A stretch of DNA of 42,513 nucleotides from Actinomycetota bacterium (lineage in GTDB: Bacteria > Actinomycetota > Thermoleophilia > Gaiellales > Gaiellaceae): the NCBI GenBank assembly GCA_005888435.1, contig VAXO01000022.1, positions 1 to 42,513 on the forward strand, given 5' to 3'. Shown piece after piece: positions 6,868-15,131 of this stretch. Made by a program: the position numbers and the translations under genes. The notes under the pieces are model-generated. The model was given only the letters and a program-made list of their open reading frames with translations. It was not told the DNA's origin and ran no database searches. The first letter of the stretch is position 1. The number at the start of each line of letters is the position of its first letter.

Positions 6868-8550
6868 TTGCGCCCGGTCGCATACGACCACTTCTACGCG
6901 TACGACGAGCTCAGCGAGACGCTGCGCGCGTGGGCCGACGAAGCTCCGAAGCTCTGCACCCTCGAGTCGATCGGCAAGTCGTACGAGGGCCGCGACATCT
7001 GGCTCGTCACGATCACCAACACCGAGACCGGGGCGCACGCCGACAAGCCCGGCTTCCTGATCGAGGCGAACATCCACTCGATGGAGTGGACCGGCTGCAC
7101 GGCCGCGCTCCATCTGATCCACAAGCTGTTGAGCGAGCACGGGGAGAACGAGCTCGTCACGCGCGCGCTCGGCACACGCACCTTCTACGTCATCCCGCGC
7201 CTGAACCCTGACGGTGCGGAACGCGGGCTGCAGCAGCGCCGTTTCATCCGCTCGAGCGTGCGGCCGTATCCGCGCGACGAGCCCGAGGACGGTCTGCAGG
7301 TCGAGGACCTCGACGGCGATGGGCGGGTGCTCGACATGCGCATCGAGGATCCGAACGGCGCGTGGCGGCCGCATCCCGACGAGCGGAAGCTGCTCGTTCG
7401 GCGCGACCCGGTCGACGGGCCCGACGACGGGCCGTTTTACCGGCTGCTCTACGAGGGTCGGCTGCAGAACTACGACGGCTTCACGATCAAGGTGCCGCCG
7501 CCGCTCGAAGGCCTCGATCTGAACCGCAACTTCCCCGCGGAGTGGGCGCCCGAGCACGAGCAGCGCGGCGCAGGGCCGTATCCGACGTCTGAGCCCGAGG
7601 TGCGGGCGATGGTGCAGGCGGTCACCGACCGTCCCAACATCACGGGCCATGTCGCGTACCACACCTTCAGCGGCGTTCACCTTCGCCCCTATGCCGGGCG
7701 GCCCGATGAGGACTTCCCGACGATCGACCTCCGTGCGTACAAGATCATCGGCGAGCGCGGGACCGAGCTGACGGGCTACCCCGCCGTGTCGGTCTTCCAT
7801 GACTTCAAGTACGACCCGAAGCAGACGATCAAGGGCGGCGCGCACGACTGGATGTACGACCACCTCGGCGTCTTCTCGTGGACCACGGAGTTCTGGAGCC
7901 CGCAGCGCCAGGCCGGGCTCTCGGACTACCACTTCACCGACTGGGTGCGCGAGCATCCGATCGAGGACGACCTCGCGCTGATCAAGTGGGCGCGAGACAC
8001 TTACCCGAACGCGTACGTCGACTGGTACGAGTTCGACCATCCGGAGCTCGGCAAGGTCGAGCTCGGCGGCTGGGACATCATCAACTTCTGGTTCAACGTC
8101 CCGTTCGACCGGCTCGAGCAGGAGGTTGCGCCTCACTCCGACTGGGCGATCTTCCACACGCTGGTCTCGCCACTGCTCGAGGTGCGCACGCTTGACGTCG
8201 AGCAGCTGGGAGACACGTCGTTCCTCGTACGGCTGGTGCTCCAGAACTCCGGCTGGCTGCCGACGAACGTCACGCAAAAGGCGGTCGAGCGCCAGGCGGT
8301 GCGGGACCTCGAGGTCGAGCTCGAGCTGCCGGACGATGCGCGGCTCGTCGGCGGCGAGGTGAAGACGACGGCCGGCCAACTCAGAGGCCGCGTCGAGAAG
8401 CGCTCCACGACCTGGTGGGGGAACGACGAGTCGACGACCGACCTCGCGAAGCTCGAGTGGGTCATCGAAGCGCCGGCTGGAACCGAGATCGGGATCGAGG
8501 CGCGCCACCCGCGCGCCGGCACGATCCGCAAGCGCGTCAGGCTGACGTAA
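6868..8550 (+). CDS. M14 zinc carboxypeptidase-like protein
   Basis: 560 residues starting at a TTG one base after the previous stop. The M14 zinc site is complete: H70 and E73 in NIHSMEW, and H265 in YHTFSG. The general-base glutamate is E341 in TTEFW. An insertion of about 80 residues (roughly 135-215, rich in D, E, P and R) separates the first ligands from a conserved DLNRNFP. A beta-rich C-terminal region of about 130 residues follows the catalytic domain. There is no signal peptide, so it is probably cytosolic and works with the upstream M3 peptidase. Substrate unknown. Confidence 0.88.
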   Translation: MRPVAYDHFYAYDELSETLRAWADEAPKLCTLESIGKSYEGRDIWLVTITNTETGAHADKPGFLIEANIHSMEWTGCTAALHLIHKLLSEHGENELVTRALGTRTFYVIPRLNPDGAERGLQQRRFIRSSVRPYPRDEPEDGLQVEDLDGDGRVLDMRIEDPNGAWRPHPDERKLLVRRDPVDGPDDGPFYRLLYEGRLQNYDGFTIKVPPPLEGLDLNRNFPAEWAPEHEQRGAGPYPTSEPEVRAMVQAVTDRPNITGHVAYHTFSGVHLRPYAGRPDEDFPTIDLRAYKIIGERGTELTGYPAVSVFHDFKYDPKQTIKGGAHDWMYDHLGVFSWTTEFWSPQRQAGLSDYHFTDWVREHPIEDDLALIKWARDTYPNAYVDWYEFDHPELGKVELGGWDIINFWFNVPFDRLEQEVAPHSDWAIFHTLVSPLLEVRTLDVEQLGDTSFLVRLVLQNSGWLPTNVTQKAVERQAVRDLEVELELPDDARLVGGEVKTTAGQLRGRVEKRSTTWWGNDESTTDLAKLEWVIEAPAGTEIGIEARHPRAGTIRKRVRLT

Positions 8551-8554
8551 GCAG

Positions 8555-8604
8555 CGTGCCTCCCTCGATCGAGGGAGGCACGTTCCTCCCCCCACCGGGG
8601 GAGG
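8555..8604 (+). terminator. Tandem hairpin terminator after the peptidase operon
   Basis: A perfect palindrome at 8555-8582 gives a 12-bp stem (CGTGCCTCCCTC with a GATC loop). It is followed by TT and a second hairpin at 8585-8604 (CCTCCCCC, CACC loop, GGGGGAGG). Neither has a long T-run. The pair sits 4 bp after the M14 stop. Confidence 0.65.
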
Positions 8605-8705
8605 CATTGCGGAGAAGCCGCGCCTACGTTCCGACGGCCGGGGCGACCCTCGGCCAATGCGGAACTGCGGCCTGCGCGTGAGCGCGGCAGGAGGAACACC
8701 AACTC

Positions 8706-10463
8706 ATGCGAGAATCGACCGGCTGGAAGCGTGGCGTCCGCTCCAATGCCCTCTGGGGCAGTGGATCGCGGGGCGAGTCGCGCAAAAACGCTCTTTGGGG
8801 ATCGGGTGGGCGCGATGGACGGCGCTTTGCAATGGCGGCACTCGTGGCTCTCACGCTCGTCGTTCCGCTGTCGGCAGCGGCTGACGACGGCGGCGGCAAA
8901 AGTGGGAAGGGCGGCAAGGGCAATGGGACGTACATCAGCCCCGGTCTGCTCGAGAACGCCGACAAGAAGCCCAACCAGAAGCTTCACGTCATCATCCAGA
9001 GCACAGCCGGAACCTCCGGAGCCGTCGACAGCGTCAATGGTCTCGGTGCCGACATCCGGCGCCGCCTGCAGTCGGCCGACGCGGTCGCGGTCGACATCAC
9101 GGCCGGCAAGCTTTCCTCGCTCGCGAAGAAGTCCGGGCTGACGATCACGCCGGACTCGACGGTGAAGCTGAGCGCAACGGCTTCGACGACGCAGCTCTGG
9201 CCGTACACGTCGGGGAACGCTTACCTATGGGGCTCGTACACGAACCCTGCGCCGCAGGCGCCGACGATCGCGGTCGTCGACTCGGGGATCGATGCGAAGC
9301 GCGCCGACTTCGACGGCGGAAATCGCGTCGCTGCCCAGGTGAACCTGAGCAGCATGACGCCGAACTCGCCGGGTGACGGCCGTGGTCACGGGACGTTCGT
9401 CGCCGGGATCGCGGCAGGGTCGGCACCAGGGTTCGCGGGCGCAGCGCCCAACGCAAAGATCGTCTCCCTCGACGTGATGGACGACACCGGCACCGCACGC
9501 ACGAGTGACGTGATCGCAGCGTGTGACTGGATCCTCGCGAACAAAGGGACGTACAACATCCGGGTCGCGAACTTCTCGCTGCACTCGGGAGCCCGAACCA
9601 ACTTCTATAACGACCCGCTCGATCGGGCGGTCGAGAAGCTCTGGTTCAACAACGTGTTCGTTGTCGCCGCTGCCGGCAACTACGGCACGGCGTCGGGTCC
9701 GAGCGGCGTGATGTACGCGCCGGGCAACGATCCTTTCGTCATGACCGTCGGCGCAATCGACTTGGGGACGAGCGTCTACGCAACTGACGACACCGCTGCG
9801 CCGTGGTCGGCGTGGGGCTACACAGAGGACGGCTTCTCGAAGCCGGAGATCGGCGCAGCCGGCCGCTACATGATCGGAGCCGTTCCGACGGGCTCGACGC
9901 TCGTGGCCGAGAGGCCCGATCACATCGTCTCACCCGGCTACATGGAACTGTCGGGAACATCGTTCGCCGCCCCGGTCGTGGCGGGCGCCGCGGCGCAGGT
10001 CCTCGCGCGGCATCCGAACTGGACGCCCGACCAGGTGAAGGGCGCCTTGATGTTGACCGCAAGGTCGCTCCCGAGCGCCGTGCGCGGATCGCTCGGCGTC
10101 GGAGGCGTCAATGCCTACCGCGCGGCAATGCTGACCTCTGCACCGAACCCGAACCTCGTACTGCGGAGATTCGTCACCGGTGACCAGCGGTTCGACGCGG
10201 CGTCCTGGCTGGCGACGGTGCAGGCGAGCGCCTCGTGGGCCGACGCCTCGTGGGCGGATGCTTCCTGGGCGGATGCGTCATGGAGCGCGGCTTCCTGGGC
10301 GGATGCCTCCTGGGCGGATGCTTCCTGGGCCGACGCTTCGTGGGCCGACGCTTCCTGGGCAGACGCTTCGTGGGCGGACGCTTCGTGGGCGGATAGCGCG
10401 GGCGACGGCGTCGGCAGCCAACCCGCAGCCTCTTCCGCAGCGATCAACTCGCTGCAACCGTAA
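8706..10463 (+). CDS. Secreted subtilisin-like serine protease with Trp-repeat tail
   Basis: 585 residues. The catalytic triad of the S8 family is intact: D192 (AVVDSGID), H228 (GHGTFVAG) and S419 (GTSFAAP), with oxyanion N325 (AAAGN). The hydrophobic signal segment (about residues 43-60) is preceded by a 40-residue extension holding two copies of NALWGSG. A propeptide-like region (about 80-160) follows. The C-terminus is eleven Trp spaced exactly five residues apart (ADASW units) and then a short polar tail. GGAGG at 8690-8694 places the start at the ATG at 8706, so the pre-signal extension is probably translated. An ATG at 8832 would drop it. It stands alone between terminators. Confidence 0.92.
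   Translation: MRESTGWKRGVRSNALWGSGSRGESRKNALWGSGGRDGRRFAMAALVALTLVVPLSAAADDGGGKSGKGGKGNGTYISPGLLENADKKPNQKLHVIIQSTAGTSGAVDSVNGLGADIRRRLQSADAVAVDITAGKLSSLAKKSGLTITPDSTVKLSATASTTQLWPYTSGNAYLWGSYTNPAPQAPTIAVVDSGIDAKRADFDGGNRVAAQVNLSSMTPNSPGDGRGHGTFVAGIAAGSAPGFAGAAPNAKIVSLDVMDDTGTARTSDVIAACDWILANKGTYNIRVANFSLHSGARTNFYNDPLDRAVEKLWFNNVFVVAAAGNYGTASGPSGVMYAPGNDPFVMTVGAIDLGTSVYATDDTAAPWSAWGYTEDGFSKPEIGAAGRYMIGAVPTGSTLVAERPDHIVSPGYMELSGTSFAAPVVAGAAAQVLARHPNWTPDQVKGALMLTARSLPSAVRGSLGVGGVNAYRAAMLTSAPNPNLVLRRFVTGDQRFDAASWLATVQASASWADASWADASWADASWSAASWADASWADASWADASWADASWADASWADASWADSAGDGVGSQPAASSAAINSLQP
10230..10394 (+). repeat. 15-bp in-frame tandem repeat encoding (A-D-A-S-W)n
   Basis: Eleven units of 15 bp, with Trp codons at 10236, 10251 and so on to 10386. 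Units differ at synonymous positions (gcc/gct, tcg/tcc, gac/gat) and one unit reads SAASW. The array therefore expands by slippage but is kept under protein-level selection. Confidence 0.9.
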
Positions 10464-10474
10464 CGGTGTCTGAC

Positions 10475-10507
10475 TGAGCCCGGCGGCTGTCTCAGCTGCC
10501 GGGCTCA
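10475..10507 (+). terminator. Intrinsic terminator after the subtilase
   Basis: TGAGCCCGGC (10475-10484) pairs with GCCGGGCTCA (10498-10507). An inner GCTG/CAGC stem caps the loop. The hairpin lies 12 bp after the stop codon; the downstream tract is only weakly T-rich. Confidence 0.65.
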
Positions 10508-10627
10508 TCCAACGAGGCTCCTTCGTCGGACGCCGTGGTGCCGATACTCCATGAGACCGTCCGTGCGCGCGGCTGGCGCACGACAGGTGGAGAGCTGCGG
10601 GACCAGGTCGAGTCCGTCGAGCAGGCG

Positions 10628-10655
10628 TAGGCTTGCCTTTCAACGACCTGGAGGT
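10628..10655 (+). promoter_or_regulatory. -10 element and ribosome binding site of the small gene at 10661
   Basis: TAGGCT at 10628-10633 is a plausible -10 and GGAGGT at 10650-10655 is a strong Shine-Dalgarno sequence 5 nt before the ATG. This gives a leader of about 20 nt, unlike the leaderless genes elsewhere in the window. Confidence 0.45.
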
Positions 10656-10660
10656 GCGCA

Positions 10661-10945
10661 ATGGCGCTCGCACGCGTAGTGACGTTCGACGGGGTCAGCA
10701 AGGACCGGATGCAGGAGATGCAGAAGGAGATGGAGGGTGGCCCGCCGCCGGAAGGCTTCCCGCAGAGCGAGGTGATCGTCCTGCATGATGCCGACGCGGA
10801 GAAGTCGCTCGCCGTCGTGATCTTCGACAACGAGGAGGACTACAAGAAGGGCGATGAGATCCTCGGCGCGATGCCGGCCGGCGACACGCCGGGCCAGCGC
10901 ACATCCGTCTCCAAGTACGACGTCGCGGTGCGGATGAAGTCCTAG
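10661..10945 (+). CDS. Small conserved protein, probable dimeric alpha/beta fold
   Basis: 94 residues with no signal or membrane segment. The pattern beta (ARVVTFDG), helix (KDRMQEMQKEM), beta (EVIVLHD, SLAVVIFD), helix (EEDYKKGDEIL), beta (KYDVAVRM) resembles half of a ferredoxin-like ABM-type dimeric barrel. That is a fold-level inference, and no function is claimed. It has a strong GGAGGT site and faces the Dcu-type transporter, with stop codons only 9 bp apart. Confidence 0.75.
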   Translation: MALARVVTFDGVSKDRMQEMQKEMEGGPPPEGFPQSEVIVLHDADAEKSLAVVIFDNEEDYKKGDEILGAMPAGDTPGQRTSVSKYDVAVRMKS

Positions 10946-10954
10946 CCCGGCGCG

Positions 10955-12496
10955 TCAGTGGAAGATCGCCACGATGGCGATCCCTACGATCGCGGTCGTG
11001 ATCCAGGCGATCTGCAGCGGTAACTGGAACGAGTGGTCGATCACGCGCTTGCCGAGCGTGGTCGTTCCGGTCGTGTCCGCCTCCGCGGCCGCGATCTGCG
11101 TGCCGTTGGCCGGCAGGAAGAGGACGCCCATCACCGCGGTCCACATCGCGATCATGTAGCCGGCGCCGATCCCGAGCGCCAGGCCTAACGGGACCATGGT
11201 TCTCGTCGCGGCCGACTGACTCGTGGTTAACGCCGCGACGAGGAAGATCGACACGGCGATCATGAACGGCCACTTCTGCGCCAGGTCGCCGAGCGCCGAG
11301 ACGATCGCGTCTTCGTTGTTGGCGATGAAGGTGTCCGCCATCCACGCGATGCCGAAGAGCGCGATCATCGCGACCATCCCCGACCGGAAGATCGACGTGT
11401 TCGGGATGTCGCCCGCGCCGACCTTGGCGAAGAGGACGATCAAGGCCGCTGCAGTGAGCATGAGCATCTGGATGATCGGGGTGACGGCGAGCGGTTCCGT
11501 GCCGCCGTCCTCCCCGGTGACGGTCGGGCGAATGCCCTCGAACAGGCCGAAGATGCAGATCAGGAGCACGGCGCCCAGGAAGATCGCGACGCTGCGCTTC
11601 GCGTACTGCTTGATCTCGATTGCGGCTGCTGACGGGGGTGCCTGCACCAGCCCCGCCTGGACGCGGCGCTGGTACTCCTCGTCCTGGTCGAGGTCCTTCC
11701 CGTGCCGCGCCATCACAAGGCACATGAGGAAGATGCCGATGATGCTCGCCGGGATCGTGATCAGCAGGACGTCGACGAGGTTGTAGTGGTAGACCTCGAC
11801 GAGCGGCAGAAGCGTCGCCATCGCCGCCGCAACGGGGCTCGAGGTAATGCCCATGGCCGACGCGACGGTCGACGCGGCAAGCGGTCGCTCGGGGCGGATC
11901 TTGTTCGCGTACGAGACCTCATTGATCACCGGGATGATCGAGAAGAAGGTGTTGCTCGTCCCGGTGAGGATGCAGAGCAGGTACGAGATGTACGGCGCGA
12001 AGTAGTTGATCGCCTTCGGTCTCGCTCGCAGGGCCCGGCTGGCGATGGAAACCATGTAGTCGACACCGCCGGCCGCCTGCATCGCCGCGGCGGCCGAGAT
12101 GACGGCGATGATGATCAGCATCGCATCGAACGGCGGCTCGCCGGGGTCGAGTTGGAAGCCGAAGACGAGGACGAGCGTCCCGACGCCGCCCCAGAGACCG
12201 AGGCCGATGCCGCCCGTGCGCACGCCGAGGGCGATGAAGCCGACGACGACCAGGCCCTCGATCGCGATCAGCACCCAGTCGCCGCCGCTCGTCGACGTCG
12301 ATGCCTCTGCGCCGGCTGCAGCTGGAGCCGGCGTGGTGCTCGTCGTCGTGGTCGCCGTGGTCGTGGTCGACGCGGTCGTCGTTGTCGTCGTTGCAGCAGG
12401 AGCTGCCGCAGAGCTGCCGCTCAGCGCGGAGGCGGCGGTGAAGCCGGCGGCCGTGAGCAGCGCGGCGGCGATTGCGATCGCGAGGAACCGCTTCAC
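10955..12496 (-). CDS. Dcu-type C4-dicarboxylate transporter with an unusual N-terminal extension
   Basis: 513 residues. From about residue 75 the sequence matches the DcuA/DcuB family: the stretch VRTGGIGLGLWGG, then PPFDAMLIIIAVI and AAGGVDYMV, followed by about ten further membrane segments. The first 70 residues are foreign to the family: a signal-like hydrophobic stretch (about 1-28) and then a Thr/Ala-rich low-complexity linker (TTTTTTASTTTTATTTT). It would exchange or take up succinate, fumarate, malate or aspartate. The GTG start overlaps the upstream stop by 4 bp, so it is the third gene of the pepD operon. Confidence 0.85.
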   Translation of the reverse strand: MKRFLAIAIAAALLTAAGFTAASALSGSSAAAPAATTTTTTASTTTTATTTTSTTPAPAAAGAEASTSTSGGDWVLIAIEGLVVVGFIALGVRTGGIGLGLWGGVGTLVLVFGFQLDPGEPPFDAMLIIIAVISAAAAMQAAGGVDYMVSIASRALRARPKAINYFAPYISYLLCILTGTSNTFFSIIPVINEVSYANKIRPERPLAASTVASAMGITSSPVAAAMATLLPLVEVYHYNLVDVLLITIPASIIGIFLMCLVMARHGKDLDQDEEYQRRVQAGLVQAPPSAAAIEIKQYAKRSVAIFLGAVLLICIFGLFEGIRPTVTGEDGGTEPLAVTPIIQMLMLTAAALIVLFAKVGAGDIPNTSIFRSGMVAMIALFGIAWMADTFIANNEDAIVSALGDLAQKWPFMIAVSIFLVAALTTSQSAATRTMVPLGLALGIGAGYMIAMWTAVMGVLFLPANGTQIAAAEADTTGTTTLGKRVIDHSFQLPLQIAWITTAIVGIAIVAIFH

Positions 12497-13098
12497 GGCT
12501 GCCCCTCCTTCAGCTCCTGGCAGTTCTTGCTGCCGTTGAGCGCGTCCGCGAGCGCCGGGTCGACGTTCGCCACCTGGTTGAACGCCGCCTGGCCGTCGAG
12601 GATGGAGCGGACGAGCGCGCTCGCCTGCGTCGCGACCAGCGCGTAGGCCTCACTCGTGGAGCCGGGCTTGTGCTTGAGCTCCTGCTTCGCGACCCGGAGG
12701 TTGTGCTCGGTGCGCTGCGCCCACGCGCGGAGCGTGGCCGATGCCTGTGCGCCGTTCGAGACATCTGGATTGCCTGCGCGCTTCAGGCCTTCCTGGAGCG
12801 TGTCCTCGGTGGCGCGGATCGCCCGGTCGATCGCCTCGCGCAGCGTGACCCGTCCTTCGACCGAGTCGCCGCTGCCGCCGTCGTGCTGGCGCGCGGCGTA
12901 GTTGTTGCGCTGGTACTCGTCGCGGATCGCGTGCAGGTCGCCCTCCCACGCGCCCACAGCGCCACATGCTGCATCCGCCCACGTCGACGCGCGGACGGTG
13001 TCGCCGGTATGGTCGCGCCCGTTGCTCGCGGCTGCGACGACGCCGCAGAGAACGACAACGCCGAGTACGACGACGAGGACGGCGACCCAGCCTCTCAT
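12493..13098 (-). CDS. Exported or membrane-anchored helical protein, unknown function
   Basis: 201 residues: one N-terminal hydrophobic segment (about 4-25, rich in V and L), then a hydrophilic, mostly helical domain. That domain has a cysteine near the start (ADAACGAV) and one near the end (SKNCQEL) that could form a disulfide. It is not a clear lipoprotein. I do not recognise the family. Its ATG overlaps the pepD stop by 4 bp and its stop overlaps the transporter start by 4 bp, so it is co-translated with both. It may assist the transporter outside the membrane. An open frame extends further upstream, but that part is the shadow of pepD. Confidence 0.75.
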   Translation of the reverse strand: MRGWVAVLVVVLGVVVLCGVVAAASNGRDHTGDTVRASTWADAACGAVGAWEGDLHAIRDEYQRNNYAARQHDGGSGDSVEGRVTLREAIDRAIRATEDTLQEGLKRAGNPDVSNGAQASATLRAWAQRTEHNLRVAKQELKHKPGSTSEAYALVATQASALVRSILDGQAAFNQVANVDPALADALNGSKNCQELKEGQP

Positions 13099-14564
13099 TG
13101 CTTGGACAGCTCGTCGACGGCGCCGACCAGGAGCCGCCAGAAGCGCTCGGCGGTCGGGATGCTCACACGCTCGTCGGGCGAGTGCGGCGCCTCGATCTGC
13201 GGGCCGAACGAGATCATGTCGAGGCCGGCGACCTTGTCGCCGATCACCGCCGTCTCGAGCCCCGCATGCACGGCGGTGACGATCGGCGGCTCGCCGAACG
13301 TCTGCTCGTACACGCGTTTCGTGGCGGCGAGCGCCGGTGAATCGAGGTTCGGTCTCCAGCCGCCGTAGTTGTGCTTCACCTCGAGCTCGCCTCGGCCGAG
13401 ACGAGCCGCCGCGTCGAGCGCCGCGATCACCTCCGGCAGAGCGGAGTCGTTCGACGAGCGGGAGAGGCTGTGCAGCGTCAGCCGGCCGTCTTCCGTGACC
13501 GCTTCGCCGAGCGAGGTGCTGGTCTCGACGAGGTCGTCGAAGTCGGGGCTCATGGCGAGCGGCCCGGTCGGGACGAGCGAGACGACGTCCAGCAACGTGG
13601 CTGTCCCGTCCTCGGTCCACGCGTCGATTGCCGTATCGGCCGCGTCGAGCTTCACGTTGACGCCCGAGTCCGTCTTCGCATAGGCGTCGCGGATCGTCGC
13701 CGTCGCCTCTTCGAGCGCGCTGCGGAGGTCGGCTTCCTTGTCCGCGGCGACGGAGACCACGGCAGACGCGTCGCGCGGGATCGCGTTCCGGCTCTTACCC
13801 CCGGCGAGCGAGACGAGCCGGAACGGCACCGCCTTGTGGGCCTCGCGCAGCGCGCGGCCGAGGACCTTGACGGCGTTCGAGCGACCGAGGGCGATGTTGC
13901 TTCCCGAATGCCCTCCGAGGCCGCCGCTCGCGGTGACGCGCAGGGTGGCCGCGCCAGAGTCGGTCGGCTCTCGCGGCTGCTCGATGTGGACCCACGTGTC
14001 GGTGCTGCCGGCGCAGCCGACGGTGAGCCGGCCGTCCTCTTCGCTGTCGAGGTTGATCAGGATCGAGCCGTCGACGAGCGCCGCATCGAGCCCGTTCGCA
14101 CCCTCGAGCCCGACCTCCTCGGCGACGGTCATCAGGAGCTGCAGCGGGCCGTGTGGGAGGGAGTCGTCCTCGACGAGCGCCATCATCGCCGCGATGGCGA
14201 CGCCGTCGTCGGCGCCGAGAGTGGTGCCGTTGGCCTTGAGCCAGTCGCCGGCGCGCATCAGCTCGATGCGGCCCTCGGCCGGATCGTTCGGGCTGTCCGG
14301 CTCGCGCTCGCAGACCATGTCGAGATGTCCCTGCAGCGTCACGGCCGGTGCGTTTTCGCGCCCTTCGGTCGCCGGCACGTCGATCACGAGGTTACGGGCG
14401 CTGTCCTCGCGCACAGGCAGCCCGTGGGCGTCCGCCCAGGCGCGCACGTGCTCGATGACCGGCTCCTCGGCCCGGGAGGGGCGCGCGATGCGGGTCAGCG
14501 CTTCGAAGTGATTCCAGAATGAACGCGGTTCGACTCCCGCGAGTACCGAAGTTTCCGTGGCCAT
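13095..14564 (-). CDS. pepD: Aminoacyl-histidine dipeptidase (M20 family)
   Basis: 489 residues, close to the E. coli enzyme (485). It hydrolyses Xaa-His and other dipeptides in the cytosol using two metal ions. Family motifs in order: LQGHLDMVCE (about 78-87, metal His and Asp), LGADDGVA (bridging Asp), TVAEEVGLEGA (catalytic and metal Glu), INLDSEE, GGLGGHSG in the lid domain, and HAGLE near the C-terminus. GGAGG on the minus strand 9 nt before the ATG fixes the start. It is the first gene of the three-gene operon. A leader with a possible terminator lies about 120 bp upstream. Confidence 0.93.
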   Translation of the reverse strand: MATETSVLAGVEPRSFWNHFEALTRIARPSRAEEPVIEHVRAWADAHGLPVREDSARNLVIDVPATEGRENAPAVTLQGHLDMVCEREPDSPNDPAEGRIELMRAGDWLKANGTTLGADDGVAIAAMMALVEDDSLPHGPLQLLMTVAEEVGLEGANGLDAALVDGSILINLDSEEDGRLTVGCAGSTDTWVHIEQPREPTDSGAATLRVTASGGLGGHSGSNIALGRSNAVKVLGRALREAHKAVPFRLVSLAGGKSRNAIPRDASAVVSVAADKEADLRSALEEATATIRDAYAKTDSGVNVKLDAADTAIDAWTEDGTATLLDVVSLVPTGPLAMSPDFDDLVETSTSLGEAVTEDGRLTLHSLSRSSNDSALPEVIAALDAAARLGRGELEVKHNYGGWRPNLDSPALAATKRVYEQTFGEPPIVTAVHAGLETAVIGDKVAGLDMISFGPQIEAPHSPDERVSIPTAERFWRLLVGAVDELSKQ

Positions 14565-14684
14565 GCAGATGCCCTCCAGGCGCTAGAGATCCCGCCGCAG
14601 GCGAGACGTTCTCGCATCGCCGGGGCGGCGTCAGTCACCCGCGAAGGATGAATCGGCGCCGTGCACGAAAGCCCGCGTGCCGCC

Positions 14685-14718
14685 AAATAAAACGGCCCGC
14701 CCTTTGGTGAACGGGCCG
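14685..14718 (-). terminator. Rho-independent terminator on the minus strand before pepD
   Basis: Stem CGGCCCG (14718-14712) with CGGGCCG (14699-14693) around a 12-nt loop, followed on the minus strand by TTTTATTT (14692-14685). The stem plus T-tract is the most canonical terminator on this strand. It lies about 120 bp upstream of the pepD ATG with no annotated gene ahead of it except a 59-codon frame. Confidence 0.65.
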
Positions 14719-14789
14719 CAGATGCGCCGCAGCGATTCCTTTAGGACAAGGGGAGAGTGTCATCCCAAAGGTCGGTCAGAGGCGCAACA
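14685..14789 (-). ncRNA. Candidate structured leader or small RNA upstream of pepD
   Basis: On the minus strand a TAAAAT -10 (14795-14800) is followed by about 100 nt that folds well. An outer stem pairs TGCGCC (14786-14781) with GGCGCA (14728-14723). A 9-bp stem pairs CCTTTGGGA (14771-14763) with TCCTAAAGG (14746-14738) with one G-U pair. A terminator ends the segment. The terminator loop contains CCAAAGG (14707-14701), which could instead pair with CCTTTGG of the earlier stem. That offers a switch between two folds. It could be an attenuator for the pepD operon or a free sRNA. I match it to no known class. Confidence 0.4.
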
Positions 14790-14951
14790 CCCGAATTTTA
14801 CCGCTCTTTGCCGGACGCCCGACGCAGATTTCCTCTCCCCGCGGCGGCCGTCCGGCCATCGAGGAATCGGCCTATGCGCGATCCGGCTTGAGTGTGCGCG
14901 CCGAGTCATGATGGCTCGCGATGCGCAGAGCTTGCGGCAACTCGTCCAGAA

Positions 14952-15131
14952 CTACGGCTTCGATGCTGTCGCGGGCACCGCCGCGAGCGCTGCAACGAGT
15001 TCGTCACGATGAAGCGTGAGTCGCCGGATTAGCCCATCCACTGCCGGATCGCGCAGCGCACGCAGGTCGACGATTGCCGTGGTGTACATCTGGATCAGCC
15101 CGAGCTGGGTCTTGGCCGGGAGATATGGCAC
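14952..15131 (-). CDS. Possible small protein (59 aa)
   Basis: A minus-strand frame from GTG at 15131 to TAG at 14952 with GC-rich third positions and a protein-like composition: an opening segment VPYLPAKTQLGLIQMYTT, then helical VDLRALRDP and IRRLTLHRDELVAAL. There is no good Shine-Dalgarno sequence and no recognised family. It may be a real small gene or the tail of a decayed one. The rest of the 14565-15268 interval holds the candidate leader RNA and nothing else I can support. Confidence 0.35.
   Translation of the reverse strand: MPYLPAKTQLGLIQMYTTAIVDLRALRDPAVDGLIRRLTLHRDELVAALAAVPATASKP

Noticed and set aside
6847-8607. 586-codon minus-strand frame opposite the M14 peptidase
   Set aside because: Composition is typical of antisense shadow; the plus strand has an intact zinc site.
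10230-10394. CRISPR-like array
   Set aside because: Units are 15 bp, contiguous, without spacers, and in frame within the subtilase.
14677-15012. 111-codon plus-strand frame upstream of the small genes
   Set aside because: It runs through the terminator and candidate leader, has no structure in its composition, and competes with a better minus-strand frame.
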